64,000 bases of DNA from JAPPLB01 sp965218555 (lineage in GTDB: Bacteria; Acidobacteriota; Terriglobia; Bryobacterales; UBA6623): positions 2,790,001 to 2,854,000 of the forward strand of contig OZ244625.1 in assembly GCA_965218555.1 (NCBI GenBank), read 5' to 3'. The position numbers and the translations under genes are program-made. The notes below the pieces were generated by a model. That model was not told the DNA's origin and did not search any database. It saw only the letters and a program-made list of their open reading frames with translations. Positions 1 through 9,449 of this stretch are shown here, piece by piece. Position 1 is the stretch's first letter. Each line of letters opens with the position of its first letter.

Positions 1-26
1 GTGAGGCGAAGGCTGGAGGCAACGAA

Positions 27-323
27 ATGACCAAGACGATGAGCATAAGAATGGACGAAGAGAACTACGACTTCCTTAAAAAGCTGTCCGACGATGAGCA
101 CGGGGACGTTTCCAAGGCGGTGAGGGAACTCGTCAACAAGGGCCGACTTATACTGGCCGTGGAGCGCTACAAAGAAGGAAAGGCCTCCCTCGGCTTAGCC
201 GCTGAACTCGCGGACCTGACGCTTGGGGAAATGATAAACATGCTGGCCGAGTACGGGGTGCAGAGCCATCTCGAAACCGAGGACTACCTCAAGGGGCTGG
301 AGAATCTGAGGAAGGCGTGGTGA
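27..323 (+). CDS. UPF0175-type antitoxin with ribbon-helix-helix N-terminus
   Basis: This 98-residue protein begins with a strand-helix pattern typical of ribbon-helix-helix DNA-binding domains (residues 3-45). It continues into a UPF0175-like part (about 45-85) with the family's pattern of short helices around 'GLAAELADLTLGEM'. Proteins of this type are usually antitoxins that bind DNA as dimers and neutralise a PIN-domain toxin encoded next to them. No toxin gene follows here: only about 54 bases separate it from the end of the convergent peptidase gene. The upstream side is cut by the window edge, so a partner could lie there. Base composition is lower in GC than the neighbours, which hints at transfer. 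The family call is fairly safe; the toxin-antitoxin role is inference. Confidence 0.7.
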   Translation: MTKTMSIRMDEENYDFLKKLSDDEHGDVSKAVRELVNKGRLILAVERYKEGKASLGLAAELADLTLGEMINMLAEYGVQSHLETEDYLKGLENLRKAW

Positions 324-377
324 CTCTCCCGTGAGTGGCCCGATTCTGCCAATATCGGATTGCTGACGGCCTCCGTG

Positions 378-1841
378 TCACTCGGACGCGGCGTCCAGTT
401 TCTCGAAGAAAGCGCGTATCGCACGGTAGAGCGAGTAGAGGTCCGACTTTGCGGCGACTTCGAATGGTGAGTGCAGGGACAGAATCGGAATACCGATGTC
501 GATGACCTCCATGTTGTCGTCGGAGAGGAAGTGGCCGAGCGTTCCGCCGCCTCCTGCGCCGACTTTGTAGGACATCACCTGCCAGGGGACGCCCGCGTCA
601 TCGAAGATATTTCGGAACCGCGCGGTCGTCTCGGCGTTCGGGCTGTTACCCCGTCCATACGACTTGAAGTTCACTCCCTTGCCGACCTGCGCCGCGTTCT
701 CCTTTTCCAGTGCCGAAGCCGACAGCGGATTCACCCCCGGATTGGCGTCGCCCGAAAGCACGATGGTCTTGCCGCGCGCCCGGCGCGTCATCACATCGCG
801 GTAGCCGTCGCCCTCCTGGCGGTAGATCAGGTCGGCGAGCAGATCGTTCAGCGCGGTGGAGCGGGCTCCGGTGTTGTTGTTGCTGCCGCTTTCCTCGTTA
901 TCGGCCAGAAACACCAGGCTGGTGTAACGCGGAGGCGCCGATTCGATAAGCGCGCGCAAGGCCGCGTAAGCGCTCGAACGGTCATCCTGGCCGTAGGCCG
1001 CCACAAGCTCACCGTCGAGGCCGACGTCGCGCGGGGCGAGCGCCGGAACGAAGTTCAACTCGGCGCTGACGAGATCCTCTTCTTCAATCCCGTAGACCTC
1101 CCTGAGGTGAGCCTTGGCATTGTCTGCGACATTCGAAGATGCCTTGTTTTTCCACGAATAGACGAGCGGGTCCAGCTCTTCGCCCTTCACGACTTCCCGG
1201 CTTCGCCGGGTGCGCTGGGACACGTCTACGTGGGGGGCCAGATCAGGAATCACGAACACCGGATCGGCGGGACGCAATCCAATCGAAATCGGGACCATCT
1301 CGCCGTCTTTCTTGTAAACGCGTCCCACGAGCGCCAGGGGCAGATTCACCCACTGATAGTTCTTGACGCCTCCGTGCGGCATCGTCTGCAACTGCACGAA
1401 CACTCCGGACGCCTTGATCGGCCGTGCTTTCAGGTCGAGGTGAGGAGAATCGATGTGAGCCGCGGCGACGCGGAACCCTTCTCGGAAGGGCTGCTCCCCC
1501 ACGACGAACAAGAACAGGGCCCGGTCGCGGTTGTTGCGATAGAACTTTGCGCCGGGACTCAGGTCGGCGTCATCGGTGAGTTCGCGAAAGCCATTCCGCT
1601 CCGCCAGCCGGATCGATTCCTCGACAAAAGCGACTTCAGTCCGCGCCGCCGAGAGGAAGTCTTTGTAACCCGCGGCGTAGGAGTGAGCTGCCGCAGGTAC
1701 GTCAGTTGCCTCAACTTGCGCTGACGCCGATGTCGCTTGAGACCAGGCGGGAGAGATAACGATTCCCGCGGCCATGCAGCACAAACCGATCAGAACCGGG
1801 AAGCGGCTGTGGCGAGACAACGTCCGCCTGCTCCAAAACAT
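378..1841 (-). CDS. exported M18-family aminopeptidase (aspartyl aminopeptidase-like)
   Basis: A zinc aminopeptidase of family M18, which removes N-terminal residues, mostly acidic ones in characterised members. Visible motifs are 'AAHIDSPHLDLK' (first metal histidine), 'GQDDRSSAYAA' (bridging aspartate), 'DNEESGS' (catalytic and metal glutamates), 'SGDANPGVNP' and 'LHSPFE' near the C-terminus, in the order seen in the family. The methionine at 1841 is preferred over the GTG at 1883 because it opens directly into a signal peptide ending near 'SPAWSQA'. Most M18 enzymes are cytoplasmic, so the export signal is unusual. Two degenerate spots are LHSPFE, where MHSxRE is more common, and the DDR motif, where LDNR is common. 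The mature length of about 450 residues fits the family. It is convergent with the antitoxin and divergent from the MFS gene. Confidence 0.85.
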   Translation of the reverse strand: MFWSRRTLSRHSRFPVLIGLCCMAAGIVISPAWSQATSASAQVEATDVPAAAHSYAAGYKDFLSAARTEVAFVEESIRLAERNGFRELTDDADLSPGAKFYRNNRDRALFLFVVGEQPFREGFRVAAAHIDSPHLDLKARPIKASGVFVQLQTMPHGGVKNYQWVNLPLALVGRVYKKDGEMVPISIGLRPADPVFVIPDLAPHVDVSQRTRRSREVVKGEELDPLVYSWKNKASSNVADNAKAHLREVYGIEEEDLVSAELNFVPALAPRDVGLDGELVAAYGQDDRSSAYAALRALIESAPPRYTSLVFLADNEESGSNNNTGARSTALNDLLADLIYRQEGDGYRDVMTRRARGKTIVLSGDANPGVNPLSASALEKENAAQVGKGVNFKSYGRGNSPNAETTARFRNIFDDAGVPWQVMSYKVGAGGGGTLGHFLSDDNMEVIDIGIPILSLHSPFEVAAKSDLYSLYRAIRAFFEKLDAASE

Positions 1842-2013
1842 GCTCAGAAGAATAGCAGGTGGAGGCGAATGCGTCGCCAACACCCATGGCCCGCCCGCAC
1901 GGCACGTTCGTGGGGCGGCCTCGCCTTTGAGGTCCGCGGCCTTTCCCGCAGCCGGCTCGATCCGTCATGCATGCTCGGCACGCCGCGTCTTGTTCTGACA
2001 TAATCGCAGGTCC

Positions 2014-3258
2014 ATGAAGACGTCTCGAATGCGTTGGGCGGTGCTGATAGCCCTGTTCCTGTTCTCTCTCATGACGTACCTCGACCGCGTCGTGATCGGC
2101 AACGTGAAGACGCCCATGGCCGGGGAACTGGGGCTGACGAACACCGAGATGGGCTTCGTGTTCAGCATCTTCATCCTGACGTACGGTCTCTTCGAAATCC
2201 CCATGGGGTGGCTCGGGGACCGCTTCGGGCCTCGCCGGGTGCTGACCCATCTCGTGGTGTGGTGGTCCGTGCTGACCGCTCTCACCGGCGTCGTCAGCCG
2301 CTATCGCTGGTTGCTGACGGTGCGGGGCGTCTTCGGCGCCCTGCAAGCAGGGGCCTACCCCAACGCGACTTGCGTCATCCGCCGATGGTTCCCCACCGAT
2401 GAACGAGGGCGCGCGCAGGGAGTCGTCTGGATGGCCGCGAGCCTGGGCGGTGCCCTGACGCCTTTTATCGTCCAACCGATCCTGAAGCACTACGACTGGC
2501 GGGCGGTCTTTTACATCTTCAGCGTGATCGGCGTGATTTGGGCGGTTGCCTGGTTTGGTTGGTTCCGCGACAACCCGGCCGACAAGAAAGGCGTCAACTC
2601 GGCGGAACTCGCGCGGATCGGACCACCTTCCGCCGCCGCTCCGCACGCCAACCTGCTCCCATTGTTCTACAGCCGGAATATGTGGTCGATCATCGCGATG
2701 TACCACATCACCGTCTATGGCTCGTACTGGTACATCTTCTGGTTGCCAAGCTACCTGGTGGAGTCAAAGGGACTCGAGGACTTCGCGCCCTACGTAGCCA
2801 TGCCGTTTCTCATGAGCGCCTTGTGCAACTATCTCGGCGGGCACACGGTAGACCTGCTCGTCAAAAAGATAGGACTGACCGCGGCACGGCGCAGCGTCGG
2901 CCTCAGCTCGGGGATCGTGAGTGCGGCGTGCATCCTCATTGCGCTCTCCGTCGAGGATGTGATGAGCGCGATGATGATGTTGACGCTGGGCTACTCCGCC
3001 ATTCAATTCGCACTGCCCAACTCCTGGGCGGTGTGCCTGGATGTGGGCCGGGATTACGTGGGCTCCGTCAGCGGGTTGATGAACATGGCCGGACAGATCG
3101 GAGGAGCCATTGCGTCCGCTGCAATCGGGTGGGCGATCGATGCGTGGGGTTGGGACGTGCCCCTTTACGGTGTGGCGGCCGCCTACCTGTTCGGTTCGCT
3201 GTTCTGGTTGGGCATCGATCCGCGCAAGCCGGTGATGCCGGAGGGCGCGGGAAGCTAG
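2014..3258 (+). CDS. MFS transporter, anion:cation symporter type
   Basis: An inner-membrane carrier of 414 residues with twelve predicted membrane helices. The N-terminus contains the family pattern of an early 'YLDRV' in helix 1, and the loop after helix 2 carries 'GWLGDRFGPRR', the MFS signature between helices 2 and 3. The central loop has 'FRDNPADKKGVN', typical of the ACS subgroup that moves sugar acids, phthalate-type acids and other organic anions with protons or sodium. The substrate cannot be read from the sequence. It is related to the second MFS gene at 4706-6049, with the same FEIPMGWLGD core. It is transcribed divergently from the peptidase, and a weak -10-like CATAAT lies just upstream of the start. 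Confidence 0.88.
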   Translation: MKTSRMRWAVLIALFLFSLMTYLDRVVIGNVKTPMAGELGLTNTEMGFVFSIFILTYGLFEIPMGWLGDRFGPRRVLTHLVVWWSVLTALTGVVSRYRWLLTVRGVFGALQAGAYPNATCVIRRWFPTDERGRAQGVVWMAASLGGALTPFIVQPILKHYDWRAVFYIFSVIGVIWAVAWFGWFRDNPADKKGVNSAELARIGPPSAAAPHANLLPLFYSRNMWSIIAMYHITVYGSYWYIFWLPSYLVESKGLEDFAPYVAMPFLMSALCNYLGGHTVDLLVKKIGLTAARRSVGLSSGIVSAACILIALSVEDVMSAMMMLTLGYSAIQFALPNSWAVCLDVGRDYVGSVSGLMNMAGQIGGAIASAAIGWAIDAWGWDVPLYGVAAAYLFGSLFWLGIDPRKPVMPEGAGS

Positions 3259-3428
3259 GGGCGCGGCAAGCTGTCCCGAGGCCGGCCCTTTCAGCGCCAA
3301 CCTCCATCAACGAAGGGTGCCCGGCTGCCTGCGGATCGCGGTCTCGGAAGACACGGATCGAGTTCCAGCCCGTCACCTCCATGTTAGGATCAGGAACGAC
3401 CATCTCCCATGGGGGGCTAGAGCTTTCC

Positions 3429-3587
3429 ATGAACAGGTTATCTCTGCTGGGTGAGTTCGCCGTCTTCCTGAAAGAAAACAAGAAGCTCTGGCTGTTGCCG
3501 ATCGTACTGGTGCTGGTGCTCCTGGGCGCGCTGTTGGTCTACGTGCAGGGCTCAGCTCTCGCTCCCTTCATCTACACAACCTTTTAG
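3429..3587 (+). CDS. DUF5989 family micro-membrane protein
   Basis: A 52-residue protein with a short charged N-terminus (FAVFLKENKKLW), one hydrophobic helix rich in Leu and Val (about residues 21-40) and the closing pattern 'QGSALAPFIYTTF'. This layout matches DUF5989 (SxtN-like) proteins, which are about 50 residues long and often sit beside carbamoyltransferase or glycan-modification genes. No such partner is next to it here: it lies between an MFS gene (171 bases upstream, same strand) and the convergent creatininase. The ATG at 3429 gives a protein of normal family length. Function is unknown. Confidence 0.75.
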   Translation: MNRLSLLGEFAVFLKENKKLWLLPIVLVLVLLGALLVYVQGSALAPFIYTTF

Positions 3588-3797
3588 GGCCGCAATCCGC
3601 GCCTCACTCGAAGGCGGGTGTGGTTGCCCCGGTTGAGGTTCGCGAACCCGTTTGTGGTGCAGGCGGCGGCGCCGAACGCGGCACGGTGCGTAAGGGTAAG
3701 CCGAGGCGCGGCCCAGTCTTGTTCGCCGCGCACGCAACCAATTTCGCAGAGACCGGTTCCCGGCCCCTGCTCGCAATTCCTCAGAGCCTCGCGAACC

Positions 3798-4658
3798 CTA
3801 TTCCGGCTTGCCCGTTTCCTTCAGCGATTGGAAATGCTTGTCCCAGGGCTCCTTGTGATAGTCCGTCCGTTCGCCACGGGGCCGATTCTTGAACTCCCGC
3901 ACCAGCTTCAGGAAGTGGTTCACGGCGGCTTCGAAGAACTTCTCGCCCTTTTCCGCCGTTGCAATCGTGGCGTCGCCGTAGACCCCGCTCTTCGAGAACC
4001 GCGTCCACTCATCCATGCAGCGTACCGGCGAGCCCCGCAGTAAATCCATCCAGATGAAGTCTGACTCGGGCATGTTGATGTCCTTGACGGCCTTATCCAT
4101 CTGTACGCGCTCCGGCGCCAGGTGCAGGTAGACGGACGTCTCCAATTCGGCGGCGTGCGCCATGCCCTGCGTGTCAGACTCGCGGTGCTTGTTGATCTCG
4201 GGAATGTTCAGCGACGGCCAGATGAACGTCGCGCACAAGGCGTCCGACTCCAGGATGGTCCGCCGCGCCGCCAATTCCAGGATCGGCATGTTCGAACCGT
4301 GGCCGTCCGCGATCAGGATGCGCTGGAACCCATGGTGCGCAACGCTCAGAGTCACATCGAGCACGAAGTGCAAAAGGTGTTCCTGCTTGATGTCGATCGT
4401 GCCGGGGAAGTCCATGTGGTGCGTCTCGAAGCCGTAGGGAATGAGCGGCATCAACAGAATGTCGCCGTCGGCCCGCTTCGCCGCCTCCTCGGAGATCGAG
4501 CCGATCAAGAAGTTATCGACGTCGAGCGGCATGTGGTAGCCGTGATCCTCGACGGACCCGATCGGCAGTACGACGACCGGCTGTTCGGGGACACGCTCTT
4601 TCAGTTCAGGCCAAGTGTGATGGTGGTAGAGATACGGCTTTTTTTTGTGATCAGGCAT
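3798..4658 (-). CDS. creatininase family amidohydrolase
   Basis: A 286-residue member of the creatininase/creatinine amidohydrolase family, metal enzymes that open cyclic amides or related substrates. The metal-binding signature 'GSVEDHGYHMPLDVD' provides Glu37, His39 and Asp48. 'DGHGSN' at about 120 and 'HAAELETS' further on supply the remaining ligands, matching the family's NGHG and HAGExETS motifs. There is no signal peptide, so it acts in the cytoplasm. It starts 47 bases after the end of the MFS transporter at 4706-6049 on the same strand, so transporter and hydrolase probably form one operon for uptake and opening of the same compound. True creatinine activity is not implied; many family members act on other lactams or in cofactor synthesis. 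Confidence 0.85.
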   Translation of the reverse strand: MPDHKKKPYLYHHHTWPELKERVPEQPVVVLPIGSVEDHGYHMPLDVDNFLIGSISEEAAKRADGDILLMPLIPYGFETHHMDFPGTIDIKQEHLLHFVLDVTLSVAHHGFQRILIADGHGSNMPILELAARRTILESDALCATFIWPSLNIPEINKHRESDTQGMAHAAELETSVYLHLAPERVQMDKAVKDINMPESDFIWMDLLRGSPVRCMDEWTRFSKSGVYGDATIATAEKGEKFFEAAVNHFLKLVREFKNRPRGERTDYHKEPWDKHFQSLKETGKPE

Positions 4659-4705
4659 GGTTTGTCTCGATATGGCGTGTGGAGTGGGAGCTCAGGTGCT
4701 CGCCT

Positions 4706-6049
4706 CTATGTTGCGGGTTCTTCCTCCTCTTGCACCTTGATACTGCTGCTCGGGTCGAGGATCATCCACATCACCGAGGCGATGAAATAGATCACGATAC
4801 ATGAAGAGAACATCACCGTGAAAGAGCCATAGGTTTGGCGCAGCCAGGCGGCAATGACCGGTGAGACCATCGCCGACATGCTCGACGCCGTGTTCATGAA
4901 TCCCGTAGCCGTACCGCCGAGCCGACCGCCGACGTCCACGCAGGTCGCCCACGCTACGGGCAGGGCCAGATCCTGCACGCCTTGCGCGAACGAAAGCCAT
5001 AACACCGCACTGAAGGGATCACGCGCTTGCGCCGCCAGCCCAAAGCCCACGGCGGCCAGCCCATACCCTCCGACGCCTACGATACGGCGGCCCCATTTGA
5101 GACTGCCGAGGCGGCGGATCAGCCAGTCAGAGAACGTCCCGCCCACCAGACAAGCCAGTGCGCCGATGCCCATCGGCAGCCCCGCCAACCACCCGGAGCG
5201 CTGGAGCGACAGCCCGTGCTCCTCCATCAGATAGGTGGGCATCCAAGTCACGAAGAAGAAAGAACCATACGCCGAGCAGAAGTACATCACAAACAGGGCC
5301 CACAAAGTGCCGCTCCGAAACACCCTCGTCCAGGGCACTCTCGCCTTGGGCTTGCTTTGCACCGTCCCTGGCTGGATGTACGCCAGCTCCGCCGCATTCA
5401 CGCTTGGGTGGTCCGCGGGGTTGTCGCGGTACCAGCGCCAGAAGAAAAAGCACCAGATCACACCGACGCTCCCAAAAATGTAGAAGGTCTCGCGCCAGCC
5501 GATCGAAACGATGAACCAGGCGGCGATGGGCGGCGCCAGGGCCGCGCCGGCACGCGCCCCCATCCACATGAACCCATTCACGCGCCCGCGATCGGACTGC
5601 GGAAACCAGCGGGCCAGCGCCCGCGCCAGCGTCGGGAACGCGCCGGCCTCCGCCGCCCCGAACGCAAACCGGGTCGCCAGAAGCACGATGTAGCTGCGCA
5701 CCATGCCCGTCAGCACGGTGAAGACCGACCAGCCGGCGACGATGCGGGTCAACAGCTTCCGCTGTCCATACTTGTCGCCCAGCCAGCCCATGGGAATTTC
5801 GAAGATGCCGTAGGCAGCCGCAAAGGCGGCAAAAACCCAACTCATCTCCATTTGCGAGAGGCCCAGGTCGCCCCGCATGTCGGGCGCCGCCGCGGAGATG
5901 CAAACCCGGTCGAGGTAGGTGATGAACGAAACCAGAAAACCCAGGAAGAGGAAGGTGAAGCGGGCGCGGGTCGGTCGCGCCGTGTGCGAGGAACTGTTGG
6001 GGGACGTCAAACCGGGACACGCAGCGAAGGGCGCGTTACAGTGTACCAA
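4706..6049 (-). CDS. MFS transporter, anion:cation symporter type (paralogue)
   Basis: A 12-helix inner-membrane transporter of up to 447 residues. It shares the signature segments of the first MFS gene (TYLDRV, FEIPMGWLGD, WYRDNPADHPSVNAAEL), so the two are paralogues of the organic-anion/proton symporter group. The start is uncertain: the longest frame opens with TTG at 6049 and no ATG lies before the first helix, so another TTG around 6010 is also possible. The C-terminus is acidic (VQEEEE). The creatininase-family gene follows 47 bases downstream, suggesting a shared transcript and substrate. The 253 bases upstream separate it from the divergent RND efflux operon and hold no recognisable gene. 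Confidence 0.87.
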   Translation of the reverse strand: MVHCNAPFAACPGLTSPNSSSHTARPTRARFTFLFLGFLVSFITYLDRVCISAAAPDMRGDLGLSQMEMSWVFAAFAAAYGIFEIPMGWLGDKYGQRKLLTRIVAGWSVFTVLTGMVRSYIVLLATRFAFGAAEAGAFPTLARALARWFPQSDRGRVNGFMWMGARAGAALAPPIAAWFIVSIGWRETFYIFGSVGVIWCFFFWRWYRDNPADHPSVNAAELAYIQPGTVQSKPKARVPWTRVFRSGTLWALFVMYFCSAYGSFFFVTWMPTYLMEEHGLSLQRSGWLAGLPMGIGALACLVGGTFSDWLIRRLGSLKWGRRIVGVGGYGLAAVGFGLAAQARDPFSAVLWLSFAQGVQDLALPVAWATCVDVGGRLGGTATGFMNTASSMSAMVSPVIAAWLRQTYGSFTVMFSSCIVIYFIASVMWMILDPSSSIKVQEEEEPAT

Positions 6050-6302
6050 CCCTGCAGCCGGCCAATCTCGCCCGGCAGGTATGGCCGCCGCGATGATCGG
6101 AGGAGAGCGGCCGCTTAGACCACTGCCGAAGGCTCCTGCCCGCGGCCCATTCCCTCGGGATCTCGAACATGCCGTCTTTCAGAGGCCGAGTATGTTTGGC
6201 GAGATGTCCCGCGCTCGATCCTGCGTTGCAGACGGAACCGCCGCGGCGTCGGGTTACCGGCCAAGGCGCCGTCTTGAAACAGGTTAAGATTGGTGGGTCT
6301 TT

Positions 6303-9300
6303 ATGGTTCGTGGCTCACTCAAGAACCCGCATGCCGTAGTCGTAGCCGCTTTGACGGTGGTGCTGTTGGGCGGCGTGGCGGTAAGCCGGATCCCGACGGA
6401 CGTGCTCCCGACATTCACGACGCCGGCTGTGCAGGTGCTGACGTTGTATCCCGGCATGCCGGCAGAGGTGATGGAGAAAGACATCACCAGCCGGCTGGAG
6501 CGGTGGACCGGTCAGTCGAACGGCATCGCCCGCCAGGAAGCGCGCTCGATGAACGGCGTAAGCATCGTGCGGGACTACTTCCGCCCGGACATCGACCCGA
6601 ACACGGCCATGTCACAGGTCTCGTCGTTGGCCATCGCCGATATGTACTACCTGCCGCCGGGAACGATTCCGCCGATGATCATGCCGTTCGACCCGACTGC
6701 AAGCATGCCTCTGTGCCTGGTGAGCGTGAGCAGTCCCACGTTCGATGAAACGGAACTCTACGATATCGCCTATTTCGAGCTGCGGAACCGCTTGCAGGGA
6801 ATCAGCGGTGTGATCGCACCCGCCGTCTACGGAGGCCGCATCCGGCGCATTCTGGCTTATGTCGATCGCGACAAGCTCACGGCGCGAAACCTGTCACCGA
6901 TGGACGTGGTGAAGACCCTGAAGGACTTCAACACCTTCATTCCCACCGGCAACGCGAAAATCGGCGAATACGACTATCAGATCAATGCCGATGGGATGGT
7001 TCAGCACGTTGAACAGATGAACCAGTTCCCCATTCGCGTCGACGACGGAGGCGCGACGGTCTACATTCGCGATGTGGGCCGGGTCGAAGACACCCACCAA
7101 ATCCAGTCGAACATCGTCCGCGTCAACGGCCGGCGTCAGGTCTACATTCCCATCTACCGGCAGCCCGGCGCCAACACGATCGCGGTGGTTGACGGCATCA
7201 AGGAAACCATCGGATCGATTCTATCCCGCCTGCCCAAGGGCGTGAACCTTGACGTGGTTCTTGACCAGTCGGTCTATGTCCGCAAGGCGATCGCCGCCCT
7301 GGAGCGGGAAGCCCTTTACGGCGCGTTGCTCGCGGCGGTGATGATCTGGCTCTTCATCGGCAGCCTGCGGTCGACGGCCGTGATCATGCTGTCCGTTCCG
7401 CTGTCGGTGCTGGCCGCTATCACGTGTCTTTACGCTACCGGTGACAGTCTCAACGCGATGACGCTCGGCGGCTTGGCGCTGGCCGTGGGGCGGCTGGTGG
7501 ATGACTCGATCGTCGTTCTCGAAAACACCCACCGGCACGTGGCTCTCGGAAAAACTCCTCTGGAAGCGGCACGCATTGCGGCCGACGAGGTACGCGTGCC
7601 AATCCTGGTTGCGACTGTCGTGACCATCGTCGTTTTCGCGCCGGTCGTTTTTCTGACAGGCATCGGGAGGTTCCTGTTCACTCCGTTGGCCATGAGCGTC
7701 TCGTTCGCGATGGCGGCGTCGCACATCGTCGCTGTGACCATTGTGCCGGCCTACTGCGCCAAGTTTCTGCGCTCACCATCGGACGGTCAGGCGCGGCAAG
7801 CCGGATGGGCATGGTTCTCCGATCGCGCGATTGGGCGTTTGAGCGAGTTCTATGGCCACGGGCTCGGGTGGTTGCTGCGCCACCGGGTTGTGACGCTCGG
7901 AGCGGTTGCCCTTGTCATCCTGCTGTCGGCGCCCATCTATCCGCTGATCGGAACCGAACTGTTCCCGCGGCTCGATACGGGGCAGTTTCGGATTCAGATG
8001 CGAGCCCCTTCCGGCACGCGTATCGAAAGAACCGAGCAGGATGTCGCTGCGGTTGAGACAGCGATCCGGGAGGAGATTGCTCCGGAAGACTTGCAGATTC
8101 TGATCTCCAACACCGGCGTGCTCTACGATTGGCCGGCCGCTTACACACGCAACGCCGGCCCAATGGATTCTTCGCTCATGGTCCAACTCCACGAAGACCA
8201 TGGAACGCCGTCGTTCGAGTATGTACGGCGTTTGCGCCAGCGCTTCCGCGAACAGTTCCCGATGATCGAATTCTCGTTCGAGACCGGGGGCATCATCAGC
8301 TCGGCGATCAACTTCGGCCTGCCGGCGCCCATCAATATCCAAGTGAACGGGGACCGGCTCGAGGTGGCGCAGGAGATTGCTCGCGAGATCAAAGCGCTCG
8401 TTGAAGCGGTCCCCGGCGCCGCCGACGTTCGGATCCAGCAAAAGCTCGACTACCCACAGCTCTCGATCGAGATCGATCGCGCCAAGGCGGCTCTGCTGGG
8501 GATCAATGCCGACGAGGCGGTAAAGAATATTGTGGCGAGCCTCAATTCGAGCGTGAACTTCGATCCCGCCTTCTGGATTGACGAGCGGAATGGGAACCAC
8601 TACTTCGTCGGAGTGCAGTATCGCGAGGAAGACATCGACTCGATCGATGCGCTGCTCGATATTCCGATAACCGGCGACGAGCAGGACCGCACCGCGTCCG
8701 CGATGGATCGATTGTTCCGTCCGGCTCCGGCGGTGGCGCAGTCGAACGGACAGCCGGTTCTGCTTCGCAACATTGCAGAAATCCATCGGACCAGCGCGCC
8801 GACCGAGGTCACCCACCTCAATATCAGCCGCGTCACGGATATCTTTGCCGATGTGGACGGCCGGGACATCGGCGCCGTGGCGCGGGACATCGACGCCAAA
8901 CTCGCCGGGCGCGAGTGGCCCGAGGGCTATCGCGTGGACATTCGGGGCGAGGTCGCTTCCATGAGTGAATCGTTCGGGGGTTTGGCATTCGGTTTCGGGA
9001 TGGCCGTCATTCTCGTTTACTTCGTCATGGTCGCCCTGTTCCGAAGCTTCCTCGACCCGTTCATCGTCATGCTGGCTGTCCCGCTGGGGTTGTTGGGGGT
9101 CGTGTGGATCTTGTGGGTGACAGACACGACGTTGAACATTCAGTCGTTCATGGGCGCGATCTTCATGATCGGCATTGCCGCTTCGACGAGCACCTTGCTG
9201 GTCGAGTTCGCGAATCGTCTGCGGGCGGAGGGACGGAGCGCTTCGGAAGCGGCCCTGGAAGCGGCGCGGATTCGGATGCGCCCGATCTTGATGACGACGG

Positions 9301-9449
9301 GCACGGCTCTGCTGGCGCTGTTGCCGCCGGCGCTCAACCCCGCGGAACCGATCATGCCGCTGGCCCGCGCGGTCATAGGAGGGCTCGCCTCGTCGACGGT
9401 GTTTACTCTCGTCGTGACACCGTTGCTCTACCGGGAATTCAAACGATGA
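6303..9449 (+). CDS. RND efflux permease (AcrB/MdtB-like inner-membrane pump)
   Basis: A 1048-residue proton-driven exporter, the usual length for this family. Features in order: helix 1 at about 10-30; the first large periplasmic porter loop; a helix cluster at about 330-480 containing 'GRLVDDSIVVLEN', the helix-4 motif with the two aspartates of the proton relay; a second periplasmic loop at about 545-870; and a final helix cluster at about 880-1045. The Arg-Leu before VDD replaces the more usual Gly-Ile/Leu-Val. It captures substrates in the periplasm and hands them to the adaptor and outer-membrane channel encoded next. It overlaps the adaptor gene by four bases (ATGA), so translation is coupled. 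Drug, lipid or metabolite substrates cannot be told apart here; a metal-exporter type is less likely. Confidence 0.92.
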   Translation: MVRGSLKNPHAVVVAALTVVLLGGVAVSRIPTDVLPTFTTPAVQVLTLYPGMPAEVMEKDITSRLERWTGQSNGIARQEARSMNGVSIVRDYFRPDIDPNTAMSQVSSLAIADMYYLPPGTIPPMIMPFDPTASMPLCLVSVSSPTFDETELYDIAYFELRNRLQGISGVIAPAVYGGRIRRILAYVDRDKLTARNLSPMDVVKTLKDFNTFIPTGNAKIGEYDYQINADGMVQHVEQMNQFPIRVDDGGATVYIRDVGRVEDTHQIQSNIVRVNGRRQVYIPIYRQPGANTIAVVDGIKETIGSILSRLPKGVNLDVVLDQSVYVRKAIAALEREALYGALLAAVMIWLFIGSLRSTAVIMLSVPLSVLAAITCLYATGDSLNAMTLGGLALAVGRLVDDSIVVLENTHRHVALGKTPLEAARIAADEVRVPILVATVVTIVVFAPVVFLTGIGRFLFTPLAMSVSFAMAASHIVAVTIVPAYCAKFLRSPSDGQARQAGWAWFSDRAIGRLSEFYGHGLGWLLRHRVVTLGAVALVILLSAPIYPLIGTELFPRLDTGQFRIQMRAPSGTRIERTEQDVAAVETAIREEIAPEDLQILISNTGVLYDWPAAYTRNAGPMDSSLMVQLHEDHGTPSFEYVRRLRQRFREQFPMIEFSFETGGIISSAINFGLPAPINIQVNGDRLEVAQEIAREIKALVEAVPGAADVRIQQKLDYPQLSIEIDRAKAALLGINADEAVKNIVASLNSSVNFDPAFWIDERNGNHYFVGVQYREEDIDSIDALLDIPITGDEQDRTASAMDRLFRPAPAVAQSNGQPVLLRNIAEIHRTSAPTEVTHLNISRVTDIFADVDGRDIGAVARDIDAKLAGREWPEGYRVDIRGEVASMSESFGGLAFGFGMAVILVYFVMVALFRSFLDPFIVMLAVPLGLLGVVWILWVTDTTLNIQSFMGAIFMIGIAASTSTLLVEFANRLRAEGRSASEAALEAARIRMRPILMTTGTALLALLPPALNPAEPIMPLARAVIGGLASSTVFTLVVTPLLYREFKR

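Noticed and set aside
471..1724. 417-codon plus-strand frame opposite the M18 peptidase
   Set aside because: Shadow of the peptidase gene; no recognisable fold features.
5027..6118. 363-codon plus-strand frame opposite the second MFS gene
   Set aside because: Arg/Pro/His-rich shadow frame; the minus strand encodes a clear transporter.
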